Positions 33,686 through 43,851 of a stretch of DNA of 64,000 nucleotides are shown piece after piece (within the stretch, counting starts at the first letter, position 1; each line of letters opens with the position of its first letter). Both the position numbers and the translations under genes were made by a program. The stretch comes from JAHFDS01 sp964593795 (GTDB lineage Bacteria > Myxococcota_A > Polyangia > JAHFDS01), in NCBI GenBank assembly GCA_964593795.1, contig CAZQJC010000327.1, positions 1 to 64,000 on the forward strand. Direction: 5' to 3'. Below the pieces are notes generated by a model, which saw nothing but the letters and a program-made list of their open reading frames with translations, was not told where the DNA came from and searched no databases.

Positions 33686-34674
33686 CGGCGCTCTTCACGG
33701 CGCCCATTCATTCGCCTGAGCAGATGCGATCGCGGATGAAGCCCTCGCTCCTCTACCGCGCCCTGTTCCCGCGCTTCGTGCCCGACGCGCGGCTGCGCCC
33801 CATCATCGCCACCGACGCGGGCGCCGCGCTGCGCATCCGGTGGCTCGGCACCGCGGGCCACGTGATCGAGGCCGCCGGCACGACGATCGCGATCGATCCC
33901 TTCGTGACGCGCCCGTCGCTCCTCGGCCTGCTCGGCCGGCTCGCGCCCGACGACGACGCGATCGCGCGGCGCCTGCCCCCGCGGCTCGACGCGGTCCTGT
34001 GCGGCCACAGCCACTTCGATCACCTGCTCGACGCCCCACGCATCGCCGCGCGCACGGGCGCGCTCCTCGTCGGCTCGCGCTCGACCGTCGCGTTCGGCCG
34101 CGCCGAGGGGCTGCCCGACGCGCGCCTCGTTCTGGTCCCGCCCGAGGGCCGCACGCTCACCATCGGCGCCCTCGAGGTGCGCTTCGTGCCGAGCCTCCAC
34201 GGCCGGATCTTCCTCGGGCGCGTGCCCTTCCCCGGCGAGGTCGCCGCGCCGCCGGTCCTGCCGCGCAAGGCGTGGGACTACCGCATGGGGGGCGCGTTCG
34301 GCATCCTCGTGCGCGCCCCCGGCGCGAGCCTCTACCACAACGGCAGCGCGGACCTCGTCGACGCGGAGCTCGCGGGCGAGAGGGCCGACGTCCTGCTCGT
34401 CGGCCTCGCCGGGCGCGCGGGCACGCGCGACTACCTCGCGCGACTCTGCGGCGCGCTCGGGCCGCGCGCGATCGTGCCGACGCACCACGACGCGTTCTTC
34501 GCGCCGCTCGAGGCGGGCCTGCACCTCCTGCCGGGCATCGACCTGCCCGGCTTCGCGGCCGAGGCGCGCGCGCTCGCACCGGGGGCCACGCTCGTCACGC
34601 CCGCGTACGACGAGGTGCTCGCCGTGCCGCCCGGCGATGCACGCGGTGCGGCGCTCGTCGCCCCGGTCACTTGA
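33682..34674 (+). CDS. metallo-beta-lactamase-fold hydrolase (UlaG/NAPE-PLD-like)
   Basis: About 330 residues. IRWLGTAGHVIEAAG and AIDPFV open the fold; the metal site is CGHSHFDHL (H-x-H-x-D-H), followed by SLHG and a late THHDAFF. This is the L-ascorbate-6-phosphate lactonase / NAPE-PLD-like branch of the superfamily; substrate unknown. The GTG at 33682 overlaps the stop of the oxidoreductase gene (GTGA); an ATG at 33724 is an alternative start. The end overlaps the convergent gene by 8 bases. Confidence 0.82.
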   Translation: MTALFTAPIHSPEQMRSRMKPSLLYRALFPRFVPDARLRPIIATDAGAALRIRWLGTAGHVIEAAGTTIAIDPFVTRPSLLGLLGRLAPDDDAIARRLPPRLDAVLCGHSHFDHLLDAPRIAARTGALLVGSRSTVAFGRAEGLPDARLVLVPPEGRTLTIGALEVRFVPSLHGRIFLGRVPFPGEVAAPPVLPRKAWDYRMGGAFGILVRAPGASLYHNGSADLVDAELAGERADVLLVGLAGRAGTRDYLARLCGALGPRAIVPTHHDAFFAPLEAGLHLLPGIDLPGFAAEARALAPGATLVTPAYDEVLAVPPGDARGAALVAPVT

Positions 34675-35230
34675 ACCTGATCTGAGGGATCCACACGGCG
34701 GCGCGACCATCGAGGCGCAGGAACACGGGCGCCTTGATCGTGCGCTGCAGCTCCTCCGCGAGCGCCTTCGGGAACGCCTCGGCGAGGGGCCGCGCGGGAT
34801 CCGGGCTCCGCATCTGCGAGATCATGTCGCGGATCAGCTCCTCGACCTTCGCGACCTCGTCCCTCGACGCGTAGCCCGTGTCGTGCACGTTGGCCCACAG
34901 ACCCGCCTTGCCGGCCTGGGCGTTGTGATCGAGCAGCCAGAAGACGTCCCGGCTCCCGATGCGCTCCACCCGCACGTATCCCCCCGCGTCGGTGCGCAGG
35001 CGCGGCGGCTCGGGCGAGGAGCTGGGTCGTGAGGGAGCCGCTCCGTCCGGGACCGGCAGGGCGCTCGCGTCGGGCGTGGCGGGGGCGCTCTTCGGTGGGG
35101 GCAGCGACGCACGGGCGTCGGGTGCAGGGGGAGCGACGGCAGCCGGCCGACGCACCTCGTAGAGGAGCAGCGCGCCCCCGCCGAGGATGGCCAGGACCCC
35201 GAGCCCGAGTGCGAGGGAACGGACGCGCAC
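34667..35230 (-). CDS. membrane-anchored protein, unknown
   Basis: 187 residues, GTG start. One N-terminal transmembrane segment (LALGLGVLAILGGGALLLY), a Pro/Ala/Ser-rich linker (about 28-75), and a C-terminal globular part with VERIGSRDVFWLLDHNAQAG and APVFLRLDGRAAVWIPQIRF. Not recognised. It follows the MYXO-CTERM surface protein gene by 20 bases on the same strand and may be co-expressed with it. Confidence 0.7.
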   Translation of the reverse strand: MRVRSLALGLGVLAILGGGALLLYEVRRPAAVAPPAPDARASLPPPKSAPATPDASALPVPDGAAPSRPSSSPEPPRLRTDAGGYVRVERIGSRDVFWLLDHNAQAGKAGLWANVHDTGYASRDEVAKVEELIRDMISQMRSPDPARPLAEAFPKALAEELQRTIKAPVFLRLDGRAAVWIPQIRFK

Positions 35231-35250
35231 GCGTGGGCCGCCAGCTCGGG

Positions 35251-37629
35251 CTAGCGGCGACGCCGCAGCCAGCCGAGCGCGAGCAGGCCCAGGCCGAAGA
35301 GGCCACCTGCGCCCGCGCCGCCCGTGGCGCAGCCGCCGTCGCTGGCCTTGGGCGTCTCGGTGGCGCCGCTACGGCCACCCGCGCCGCGACCCGCGCCACC
35401 CGTCTGGCCCGCGTTGCCTGCGCCGCCCGCCGCGCCACCGTCTGGTGCACCGGCCGAGCCGCCCGCGCCGCCATCCGGCGGCATCGCCGCGGGCCGGCAG
35501 CCGTCCGAGGCGCCGAGGATGGCGAGGTCGTCGAGGCCCGCCTCGAGCACGTTCAGGCGCGCACCGATGGTCCCCGTGCGCGCGGTGTTCGTCGCCACGA
35601 AGCGGAAGCGGACCTGCGTGCCCATCGCCGCCGGCCCCGTCATCATCGGGAACAGGGGCGCGAGCGAGATCGAGTGCTGCGCCCAGCCGTTCGTGACCGC
35701 GCGGATGGTCTCGAGCTTGGTCCACGTCTGATCGTCGAGCGAGGCGAGCACGTCGAGCGTGTTGGCGCTGCCCGGCGTCGAGCCGCCGTCGTCGTAGTTC
35801 GCGAGGAAGTGCCAGAACGACAGCGTCGGCTGGAACACGCCGGAGAGATCCATGCGCGCGGTCTCGAGCGTGGTGGCGCCGCCCTTGACCGAGTTCGCCG
35901 TGTACGTCATGCCGGCCGCGGCGCCCGTGACCCAGCACTTGGTGCCCGAGTGGCAGCCGCCGGGCTGGATGAGCGCCTTGTCGGTGCCGACCATCGCCGG
36001 CGCCGCGAGCTCCCAGGCGCCCATCGTGGCCGTGTCCATCATGGTCGGGTTCGCGCGGAAGCCGTCGCTCGCGCCCTCGAGGTCGTCCGAGCGCACCGTC
36101 TGCACGCCTGGCAGCACCTCGATGCCGCTCGTGAACTCGCGCATGCCGAGCTTGGACTTCGCGGTCATCGCCAGCTTCTGCCCGCACACGCCGGCGCCGA
36201 ACGTCACCGTGAACTCGGCCATCGCGCTCTGGCCCTCGGCGATCGTGCCGACCGCGATCATCGCCGGCTCCACCGTCAGGCCCGCGGGGACCTCGAGCGT
36301 GGCCGTGACGCCGTCGGCCGCACCGACACCGCTGTTCGTGAGCGCGACCGCGACCTTCGCTCTCTCGGCCGGCTCGAGCACGCTGTCACCATCGCCGAGC
36401 TCGGTGACGGTGGCGCGACCGACGCGCGCGGTCGGGGCGTTGCACGCCGCGGTCACCTGCGTGCACACGCTGCCGCGGCCCCCGGTGAACGTGCGGAACT
36501 GCGTCTCCCAGATCTGCCGCGCGCTCTCGAGCACGGCGACGGCCTGCGTGACGCCCGAGTCGGACGCGGGCTGGCCGGGCGAGGTCACGAGGACGATCGC
36601 CATGCGGAAGTCGCTCGGCGATTCGTTGGCGCTCGGCTGGCGCTGCCCCTCGGCGCCGACGACCTGCTCGATCGTGATGTCCTCGCGGCCGGTCACGCGC
36701 GCCATCGCGCCCGACGCCACGCGCGTCGTCGCGGTGAACATGTTGCCCGTGCGCACGCTCGTCGCGCCCTGGAGCAGGAACCACGGGGGCACCTCGTCGG
36801 CGCGCCGCAGCCCCATCGCGTACTGGTCGAGCGGCGAGAACGTGAACATCGAGTTCTGCATCGTGTACGTGCCGTCGGCGTTCGGCACCCAGTCCATGCC
36901 GTCCATCACCGAGCCCTCGGAGTCGAGGAGCGCGCTCCAGTGCGACTGGTCGCGGCCGAGCATGTCCATGCTGATCGAGCCGTCCGGCCGGCGGAAGCGC
37001 AGGAACGACAGCCACGCGTGCGCCGTCTCCTGGCCCCACACCGGGTAGAGGAACGCCGCCGGGTCGTTCGGCGCGTCCCACTGGTACACGTACATCATGT
37101 TGACGAACGCGCGCAGGCGCCCGCTCGGCGAGCCCCACTGGGCGGCGTCGGAGAACACCGGGCTGCCGATGCCCGAGGCGTCGTTCGACGCGGAGATCTC
37201 GTAGGCGAGGGCGCCCGGCGCGCCGGCGTCCTGGAACATCGTGAAGATCGTCACGAAGTCGAAGTTGTCGCCGAACATCTGGATCGCGCGCTGCGTGATG
37301 ATGAGCGTGTCCTGGCGCGCGCCGTCGGTGCGGATCGAGTAGCCGCCCGAGCCGTCGCTGGAGACAAGCTGATCGTCGGCCTCCATCACGATGATCTCGC
37401 CGTGGAGCGAGGTCGCCGCGAGCACCGCGGGATCGACGGGCCCGCCGGGCCCGAGCTTCTGCTGGGGCACGCCGGTGGCGGCGTGGTGCGCGTCCGAGCG
37501 GCGGATGAAGTCGGGATCGACCTTGATGCGCGCGAGCCGGGACGCGTTGTGCTCGAGGACCGCGGCGACGCGCGGATCGACGGCTGCAGGGGACAGAAGG
37601 AGGCTCGCGATGAGGGCGGCGTGCAGCAT
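35251..37629 (-). CDS. MYXO-CTERM-type surface protein with CARDB-like domain
   Basis: 792 residues from the ATG at 37629 with a signal peptide (LHAALIASLLLSPAAVDP). The N-terminal 400 residues contain VWGQETAHAWLSFL, a weak HExxH-like stretch in which the first His is Gln, so activity is doubtful. Residues about 430-520 form a CARDB-like domain (NSGVGAADGVTATLEVPAGL). The C-terminus has a Gly-rich linker, then GGCATGG, a hydrophobic helix (GLFGLGLLALGWL) and RRRR. That Cys/helix/Arg tail is the MYXO-CTERM sorting signal, cut by myxosortase and leaving the protein on the cell surface. Confidence 0.82.
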   Translation of the reverse strand: MLHAALIASLLLSPAAVDPRVAAVLEHNASRLARIKVDPDFIRRSDAHHAATGVPQQKLGPGGPVDPAVLAATSLHGEIIVMEADDQLVSSDGSGGYSIRTDGARQDTLIITQRAIQMFGDNFDFVTIFTMFQDAGAPGALAYEISASNDASGIGSPVFSDAAQWGSPSGRLRAFVNMMYVYQWDAPNDPAAFLYPVWGQETAHAWLSFLRFRRPDGSISMDMLGRDQSHWSALLDSEGSVMDGMDWVPNADGTYTMQNSMFTFSPLDQYAMGLRRADEVPPWFLLQGATSVRTGNMFTATTRVASGAMARVTGREDITIEQVVGAEGQRQPSANESPSDFRMAIVLVTSPGQPASDSGVTQAVAVLESARQIWETQFRTFTGGRGSVCTQVTAACNAPTARVGRATVTELGDGDSVLEPAERAKVAVALTNSGVGAADGVTATLEVPAGLTVEPAMIAVGTIAEGQSAMAEFTVTFGAGVCGQKLAMTAKSKLGMREFTSGIEVLPGVQTVRSDDLEGASDGFRANPTMMDTATMGAWELAAPAMVGTDKALIQPGGCHSGTKCWVTGAAAGMTYTANSVKGGATTLETARMDLSGVFQPTLSFWHFLANYDDGGSTPGSANTLDVLASLDDQTWTKLETIRAVTNGWAQHSISLAPLFPMMTGPAAMGTQVRFRFVATNTARTGTIGARLNVLEAGLDDLAILGASDGCRPAAMPPDGGAGGSAGAPDGGAAGGAGNAGQTGGAGRGAGGRSGATETPKASDGGCATGGAGAGGLFGLGLLALGWLRRRR

Positions 37630-37864
37630 GTGCGCGATTCGTATCACACGGCGCGTCGGCCAACACCTGGTGGACCGCCGGCATCCCTCTTCCGTGATCC
37701 GCACCCCCAGGCGACCCCCAACCTGCTGGAATCCCGAGACCGGACGCCTCGAGCGCGGGGTGACCCCCGCGAGGATTCGGCGCTATCATTCGGAAGATCG
37801 CGGGAATCCTACCGCCGGGGGCGGAAGAGGAAATGAAGCCGCGCTCCGAAAGGTTCTCCCTTCG

Positions 37865-40800
37865 ATGCCCTCTTCCGACGACTTCTTCTCGCGCTACCGC
37901 GGCGTGATCCGCCCGTTCATCGTGGCCACCTCGATCGGCGCGGCGCTGATCGTCACCCTGTACCGGCGCGAGGACACGCGCGGGCTCGCGCTCGCGACGA
38001 GCGATCCCATCGCGGCGGCGGGCCAGCGCGGAGACAAGGCGAACCTCGCCTCGCTCCAGGTGCTGCAGGCGACGCTGACCAAGATCCGCGACAACTACGT
38101 CGATCCGACGCGCATCTCGCCGAAGAAGATGCTGCTCGCCGCGCTCGACCACGTGCAGAAGAACGTGGCCGAGGTGCTGGTCGAGCCGAGCGCGGACGAG
38201 CGCACGGTCACCGTGCGCGTGGACCGCACGAGCCACACGTTCGACATCGCGACGGTCGACTCGCCGTGGGCGCTGGCCTCCAAGCTCAAGGAGGTCTTCC
38301 GCTTCGTGCAGACGAACCTGCACCCTCAGACCGAGGTCAAGGACGTCGAGTACGTCGCGGTCAACGGCATGCTCTCGACGCTCGATCCGCACAGCGTGCT
38401 GCTCGACCCCGAGATGGCGCGCCAGATGAAGATCGAGACGAGCGGCCAGTTCGGCGGCCTCGGCATCGAGATCGGCATGCGCAAGGACATGCTGACGGTC
38501 ATCCGGCTCATCCACAACCAGACGCCGGCGGCCAAGGCGGGCCTCAAGCCCGGTGACCGCATCGTGCGCATCAACGACGAGTCGACCGTCAACATGCTGC
38601 TGTCGGAGGCGGTCAAGCGCCTGCGCGGCGATCCGGCGACGCCGGTCACGATCTACATCGAGCGCGAGGGCGAGAAGCAGCCGCGCAAGGTGGTCGTGAT
38701 GCGCGACCAGATCCGCCTGCCTGCGCTCGACCCCGCGCCGCGCATGCTGAGGGGCGGCGTCGGCTACATCCGCGTCTCGCACTTCTCGCAGAAGACCGAG
38801 GGCGACGTGCGGACGGCGCTCTCGACGCTGCAGAAGCAGGGCCTCAAGGGCCTCGTGCTCGACCTGCGCGGCAACCCCGGTGGCCTCCTCGACCAGGCGA
38901 TCAAGCTCTCCGACCTCTTCATCGAGCGCGGCACGATCGTCACGACCGTGGGGTTCGCGGGCAAGCAGCGCGACGAGAAGCACGCGCAGGCGGGCGGCGA
39001 GCCGCGCATCCCGCTCGTCGTGCTGGTGAACTCTGGCTCGGCGTCGGCCTCGGAGATCGTCGCCGGCGCGCTCAAGAACCTCGATCGCGCCGTGGTGATC
39101 GGCCAGACGACCTTCGGCAAGGGCTCCGTGCAGGTGCTCTACGACAACGACGACAGCTCGCAGCTCAAGCTGACGATCGCGCAGTACCTGACGCCAGGCG
39201 ACATCTCGATCCAGTCGGTCGGCATCGTGCCGGACATCGCGACTCAGGCAGTCAAGATCGACAAGGAGGCGGTGATCTTCGAGGCCCGGGCGCCGCGGCA
39301 CCGCGAGGCGGACCTCGAGAGTCACCTCACGAACCCGAACAAGGCCGGGGGCGCGGTGCCCAAGGTCGCCACGGTCGAGAAGCCCACCGACACGGTGCGC
39401 TACCTCTACCAGCCGCCGGCGGGCGAGAAGGCCCCAAAGCCCGTCGAGGACGACGACGACGAGGTGCTGCCGCCGGGCGACGACGACGACGACGAGCCGC
39501 CGCCGACGCCGGTGCAGCCGGAGGACCGCTTCGTCGAGGACTTCGAGGTGCGGCTCGGTCGCGACCTCGTGGCCGCCATGCCCAATGCCCTCTCGCGTCG
39601 CGAGATGCTGGCACAGGCCAAGTCGTTCCTCGACCGGCACCGCGGCGAGGAGGAGCAGAAGATCGCAGGCGCCCTCGGCAAGCTCGGCATCGACTGGTCG
39701 GCCGACGGCGCGGGCCCCGGGGCCAAGCTCAAGGCCAAGCTCGAGGCGCTGCCGGAGAAGGGCGCGCCCGAGGCGGGCAAGACGCGCGTCGCCGCGTCGG
39801 AGAAGGTCACGTTCCGCGCGACGGTGACGAACGACGGCTCGGCGCCTGCGGTGCGCGTGCGCGGCAAGCTGCGCTGCGGCGACGACTGCCTGTACGACGA
39901 GCGCGAGCTCGTGTTCGGGCGCATCAAGCCGGGCGAGTCACGGACGTACGACGTGGCCGTACGCGTGCCGCGGTCGGCGCTGTCGCGGCTCGACGTGGTC
40001 ATGATGGACGTGACGGACTCGCGCGGGAAGGTGACGCTCGAGGGCCCCGCGCCGCTCGCGCGCGTCGAGGCCGTGGGTCTCGCACGGCCGGCGTTCGCCT
40101 ATTCCTGGGAGCTCGTGGACGACGTGCGCGGCAACGGCGATGGCCTCCTGCAGAAGGGCGAGCACGCGCGGCTCCTCGTGGTGGTCAAGAACGTCGGCGA
40201 GGGCCGCTCGTACAAGACGCAGACGACGCTCAAGAACACGAGCGGCCAGAACGTGTTCGTCTACAAGGGCCGCTACCACCTCGACAACCTCAAGCCCGGC
40301 GAGAGCCGCAAGGTGGAGTTCGACCTCGAGGTGAAGCCCGAGTTCGAGGAGGAGGTCGTCAACGTCGAGCTCGCCGTCTTCGACACGACGCTCGGCAAGT
40401 GGGTCAACGAGGCGCTCAAGCTGCCGATCTCGCCGGCGGGTCAGGCGCCGCAGGCCGCGCACGGCGGCGCGGTGGAGATCGGAGGAGACGCGGCGCTGCG
40501 ATCGGGCGCCTCGAAGGACGCGCCCGTCGTCGGAAACGCCAAGAAGGGCTCCGCGTTCAAGGTGACCGGAAAGCTCGGCGCCTTCTACCGCGTCGAGGCC
40601 GAGCCGGGGCGCCCCGCGTTCGTGGCCACGAGTGCCGTGTCGCGGACGATCAAGTCCGGCGACGTGTCGAAGCGCAGCGTGTACACGCCGGTGTGGCAGG
40701 TCTCGCCGCCGGACCTGCGCCTCGACGGCGCGATGCTCGAGACGTCGGGGGCGACGCTGCCGCTCCGCGGCACGGTGACGGACGACTCGCTCGTGACCGA

Positions 40801-41047
40801 CGTCTTCGTGCTGGTCTCGAACCGCGCGACCAAGCAGGACCGCAAGGTCTTCTATCAGTCGAACCGCTCGAGCCAGACGCCGAACAAGATGTCGTTCGAG
40901 GCGAGCGTGCCGCTCTCGCCCGGCTCGAACTGGGTGCGCGTGATCGCCCGCAAGAACCAGCAGGTCCGCAGCGACAAGATGCTGATCGTGCACCGCACCG
41001 AATCTGGCGAGCTCGCGAGCGGCGCCAAGCCCGCCCCGCGCCAGTAG
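37865..41047 (+). CDS. S41 C-terminal-processing protease with PDZ and extra C-terminal domains
   Basis: 1060 residues. One N-terminal membrane anchor (about 15-35); S41 helical region; PDZ (about 195-285, GLGIEIGMRKDMLTVIRLI); catalytic domain with VNSGSASASEIVAGAL (the Ser nucleophile) and QTTFGKGSVQ (the Lys general base). After the protease come an acidic Asp-rich linker (about 530-555), a helical part, two CARDB-like beta domains, an SH3-like segment (ALRSGASKDAPVVGNAKKG) and a final beta domain. CtpA proteins are usually 400-500 residues, so this is more than twice the normal size. It should act in the periplasm on cell-envelope proteins. Confidence 0.92.
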   Translation: MPSSDDFFSRYRGVIRPFIVATSIGAALIVTLYRREDTRGLALATSDPIAAAGQRGDKANLASLQVLQATLTKIRDNYVDPTRISPKKMLLAALDHVQKNVAEVLVEPSADERTVTVRVDRTSHTFDIATVDSPWALASKLKEVFRFVQTNLHPQTEVKDVEYVAVNGMLSTLDPHSVLLDPEMARQMKIETSGQFGGLGIEIGMRKDMLTVIRLIHNQTPAAKAGLKPGDRIVRINDESTVNMLLSEAVKRLRGDPATPVTIYIEREGEKQPRKVVVMRDQIRLPALDPAPRMLRGGVGYIRVSHFSQKTEGDVRTALSTLQKQGLKGLVLDLRGNPGGLLDQAIKLSDLFIERGTIVTTVGFAGKQRDEKHAQAGGEPRIPLVVLVNSGSASASEIVAGALKNLDRAVVIGQTTFGKGSVQVLYDNDDSSQLKLTIAQYLTPGDISIQSVGIVPDIATQAVKIDKEAVIFEARAPRHREADLESHLTNPNKAGGAVPKVATVEKPTDTVRYLYQPPAGEKAPKPVEDDDDEVLPPGDDDDDEPPPTPVQPEDRFVEDFEVRLGRDLVAAMPNALSRREMLAQAKSFLDRHRGEEEQKIAGALGKLGIDWSADGAGPGAKLKAKLEALPEKGAPEAGKTRVAASEKVTFRATVTNDGSAPAVRVRGKLRCGDDCLYDERELVFGRIKPGESRTYDVAVRVPRSALSRLDVVMMDVTDSRGKVTLEGPAPLARVEAVGLARPAFAYSWELVDDVRGNGDGLLQKGEHARLLVVVKNVGEGRSYKTQTTLKNTSGQNVFVYKGRYHLDNLKPGESRKVEFDLEVKPEFEEEVVNVELAVFDTTLGKWVNEALKLPISPAGQAPQAAHGGAVEIGGDAALRSGASKDAPVVGNAKKGSAFKVTGKLGAFYRVEAEPGRPAFVATSAVSRTIKSGDVSKRSVYTPVWQVSPPDLRLDGAMLETSGATLPLRGTVTDDSLVTDVFVLVSNRATKQDRKVFYQSNRSSQTPNKMSFEASVPLSPGSNWVRVIARKNQQVRSDKMLIVHRTESGELASGAKPAPRQ

Positions 41048-41074
41048 CCCTTCGGAATACACTCGCCTGCACGG

Positions 41075-42382
41075 ATGGGTTCGGAGGCGAGGATCGAGGA
41101 GCAACACGCGCTCACCCTCGCGTTCCGCGATCCGATCCTGGAGGCGGCCTACCGGCGTCACGCCGCCGAGAGCACCCTCCGGTGGTACAGGATCGGCTGG
41201 GCGCTCCTGTGGGTGGGATTCGCCGCGTCGTGGTTTGCCGACCCGATCATGATGGGCACACCGGAGAACGCGGCCGTGACGCGGATGCTGCGCATGGCGG
41301 TCGGCGTGCCGCTCCTGACCGGCGTGCTCGCCTTCGGCTACGCCCCGGCGGCCTGGTTCGGGCGCGCCTGGGCGCAGGTACATCTGTTCGGCGTCGGCGT
41401 GATGCTCGTCGTCCCGACCGCCTCGCTGCTCTGGATGCCGGAGCCCGGGCGCGTCCAGAACGGAACGGCGTCCATCAGCCTGGTCTCGGTGCTCCTGGCG
41501 AGCCTCGTGACCCTGCCGGTACGTTTCGTCAACGCGCTCCCCGCCGCCTTGCTCATCGTGGGCCCCGTCCTGGCGATCGGCTTGCACTTCATCGTTCACG
41601 ACGACCCGATCGCGGTGGCGCTGTGGTTCCTGGTCGGCGCGGCCACTGGCGTCTTCGGCGCCTGGATGAACGAGCACCGGCACCGGCAGGCGTTCGCCGC
41701 GACCCGCCGGCTCGACGAGGAGCGCGCGCGCTCGGAGCGCCTCCTGCGCAACGTCCTGCCGGCGCCGATCGCCGAGCGGCTCAAGGACCAGGCCGGCGAG
41801 ATCGCGGACTCCTTCGATGCCGTGACCGTGCTCTTCGCCGACCTCGCGGGCTTCACGCCCCTTTCGGCGAGCATGTCGCCCGAGAGCGTCGTCCGGCTGC
41901 TCAACCGGGTGTTCACGCGGTTCGACGAGCTCGCCGCGCAGCACGGCGTGGAGAAGATCAAGACCATCGGGGACGCGTACATGCTCGTGGCCGGGCTGCC
42001 GGAGCCGCGGGCCGATCACGCCGCGGCTGCGGCGGAGATCGCGCTCGACCTACGCGCGGCGCTGGACGAGCTCGGCCGGAGCACGGGCGTGTCGCTCCAG
42101 ATCCGGATCGGCCTCTGCTCGGGTCCGGCGGTCGCAGGCGTGATCGGCGTGCAGAAGTTCGCCTACGACCTCTGGGGCGACACCGTCAACACCGCCGCAC
42201 GCATGGAGTCGCACGGACTCCCCGGCCGGATCCACGTCGCGGAGTCGACCTACCGACTGCTCGCCGAGCGGTTCGAGCTCTCCGACCGAGGGATCGTCGA
42301 CGTCAAGGGCAAGGGCCCCATGCACACGTACTTCCTCGAGGGCCGCCGGGGCGCGGCCTCCGGGCCGGTCACCCCAGCTTGA
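41075..42382 (+). CDS. class III adenylate/guanylate cyclase with membrane domain
   Basis: 435 residues. Six hydrophobic segments (about 35-200), a short coiled linker (RLDEERARSERLLRNVLPAPIAERL), then the cyclase homology domain: VTVLFADLAGFTPLS and GDAYMLVAGLPEP carry the two metal-binding aspartates, and LWGDTVNTAARMES the substrate-binding region. The product is probably cAMP. TACACT ends 11 bases before the ATG. The end overlaps the convergent aldehyde dehydrogenase gene by 14 bases. Confidence 0.92.
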   Translation: MGSEARIEEQHALTLAFRDPILEAAYRRHAAESTLRWYRIGWALLWVGFAASWFADPIMMGTPENAAVTRMLRMAVGVPLLTGVLAFGYAPAAWFGRAWAQVHLFGVGVMLVVPTASLLWMPEPGRVQNGTASISLVSVLLASLVTLPVRFVNALPAALLIVGPVLAIGLHFIVHDDPIAVALWFLVGAATGVFGAWMNEHRHRQAFAATRRLDEERARSERLLRNVLPAPIAERLKDQAGEIADSFDAVTVLFADLAGFTPLSASMSPESVVRLLNRVFTRFDELAAQHGVEKIKTIGDAYMLVAGLPEPRADHAAAAAEIALDLRAALDELGRSTGVSLQIRIGLCSGPAVAGVIGVQKFAYDLWGDTVNTAARMESHGLPGRIHVAESTYRLLAERFELSDRGIVDVKGKGPMHTYFLEGRRGAASGPVTPA

Positions 42383-43838
42383 TCTGGACCGACTTGGTCT
42401 CGAGGTACTCGTCGAGGCCGGCGCGGCCGAGCTCGCGGCCGAGGCCGCTCTGGCGGTAGCCGCCGTAGGGCATCTGGTTCGCGACGCCGGTGCCATGATA
42501 GGCGTTGACCCAGACGGTGCCCGCGCGGATGCCCTTGGCCAGGCGCACCGCGGCGTTGAGGTCGCGCGTCCACACCGCGGCCGCGAGGCCATAGGCGGTG
42601 TGGTTCGCGAGGCGCAGCGCGTGGTCGGCGTCGTCGAACGACAAGACCGACAGCACCGGTCCGAAGATCTCCTCCTGGGCGATCGCGGCCTCCGGCGGCA
42701 CCGCGTCGAAGATCGTCGGCTCGACGAAGTTGCCGCGCGCGAGCGCGGGATCGGTCGGCCGGCCCCCGCCGATCTTGAGCACCGCCCCGCTCTCCTTGCC
42801 CTTGTCGAGGTAGCCCACCACGCGGCGGAGCTGCGGCTCGGACACGAGCGGGCCCATCGTCGTCGACGGCTGCGCGGGATCGCCGAGGCGGAGCTTGCCC
42901 TTGGTCATCGCGACGAGCTTCTCGACGAACTCGCCGTGGATGCTCCGCTCGACGAGCAGGCGCGAGCCGGCCTGGCAGACCTGGCCCGCGTTCAGGAAGA
43001 TGCCGAAGAACGCGCCCGTCACCGCGGCGTCGAGCGAGGGCGCGTCGGCGAACACCACGTTCGGGGACTTGCCGCCGAGCTCGAGCGAGACGCGCTTGAG
43101 CGACTGCGCGCACGTCTCCATGACCTTCTTGCCGGTCGCGGTCGAGCCGGTGAACGCGATCTTGTCGACGAGGGGGCTCTTGCAGAGCGCCTGCCCGACG
43201 ACGGCGCCGTTCTCCGCCTCTCCCGTGACGACGTTGAGCACGCCCGGCGGCAGGCCCGAGTCGGACAGCGCCCTGGCGAGCAGGAGGGACGAGCCCGCGG
43301 TCAGGTGCGACGGCTTGAGGACGATCGTGCAGCCCGCGGCGAGCGCGGGGCCGAGCTTCCAGCACGCGAGGACGAGCGGGAAGTTCCAGGGGATGATGAC
43401 GCCGACGACGCCCACGGGCTCGCGCAGCACGAGACCGAGCGCGTCCGCCGCCTGCGCCGAGTACGCCTCGCCGTGCAGATCGAGCGCAAGGGCGGCGTAG
43501 TACTCGAGCACCTCGGCGGCACTCTGCACCTCGCCCTTGGCGGCCGAGATGGGCTTTCCGACCTCCGCCACGAGGTTGCCCGCGAGCTCGTCGAGCCGCG
43601 TCCGGAGCGCTTCGGCCGCCTTGCGCAGGATGGCGGCGCGTACCTTGGCCGGCGCGCCGCTCCAGCGGCCGTCGTCGAAGGTCTTGCGCGCCACCGCCAC
43701 CGCGCGCTCGACGTCCGCCGGGCCGGCCTCCGGGTAACGCGCGATCACCTCGCCCGAGAACGGGCTCCTTCGCTCGAAGGTGCGGCCGTCCGCCGCGTCC
43801 GTCCAGGCCTCACCGATCAGCATCTGCTCTTGCCGCAT
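42369..43838 (-). CDS. aldehyde dehydrogenase (NAD(P)+-dependent)
   Basis: 489 residues, normal length. IIPWNFPL, the Rossmann loop FTGSTATGKK, LELGGKSPN with the general-base Glu, NAGQVCQAGSR with the catalytic Cys, and QEEIFGPVLSV are all present. Substrate not readable. GGAGG lies 9 bases before the ATG. It follows a gene of unknown function by 13 bases in an operon whose promoter carries operators for the divergent TetR regulator. Confidence 0.95.
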   Translation of the reverse strand: MRQEQMLIGEAWTDAADGRTFERRSPFSGEVIARYPEAGPADVERAVAVARKTFDDGRWSGAPAKVRAAILRKAAEALRTRLDELAGNLVAEVGKPISAAKGEVQSAAEVLEYYAALALDLHGEAYSAQAADALGLVLREPVGVVGVIIPWNFPLVLACWKLGPALAAGCTIVLKPSHLTAGSSLLLARALSDSGLPPGVLNVVTGEAENGAVVGQALCKSPLVDKIAFTGSTATGKKVMETCAQSLKRVSLELGGKSPNVVFADAPSLDAAVTGAFFGIFLNAGQVCQAGSRLLVERSIHGEFVEKLVAMTKGKLRLGDPAQPSTTMGPLVSEPQLRRVVGYLDKGKESGAVLKIGGGRPTDPALARGNFVEPTIFDAVPPEAAIAQEEIFGPVLSVLSFDDADHALRLANHTAYGLAAAVWTRDLNAAVRLAKGIRAGTVWVNAYHGTGVANQMPYGGYRQSGLGRELGRAGLDEYLETKSVQIKLG

Positions 43839-43851
43839 GGGCAAGAGCCTC

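Noticed and set aside
36386..39640. Very long antisense frame (1084 codons) opposite the surface protein and protease genes
   Set aside because: Composition is that of a GC-rich shadow frame (Arg/Ala/His/Asp only) and it crosses two well-supported genes.
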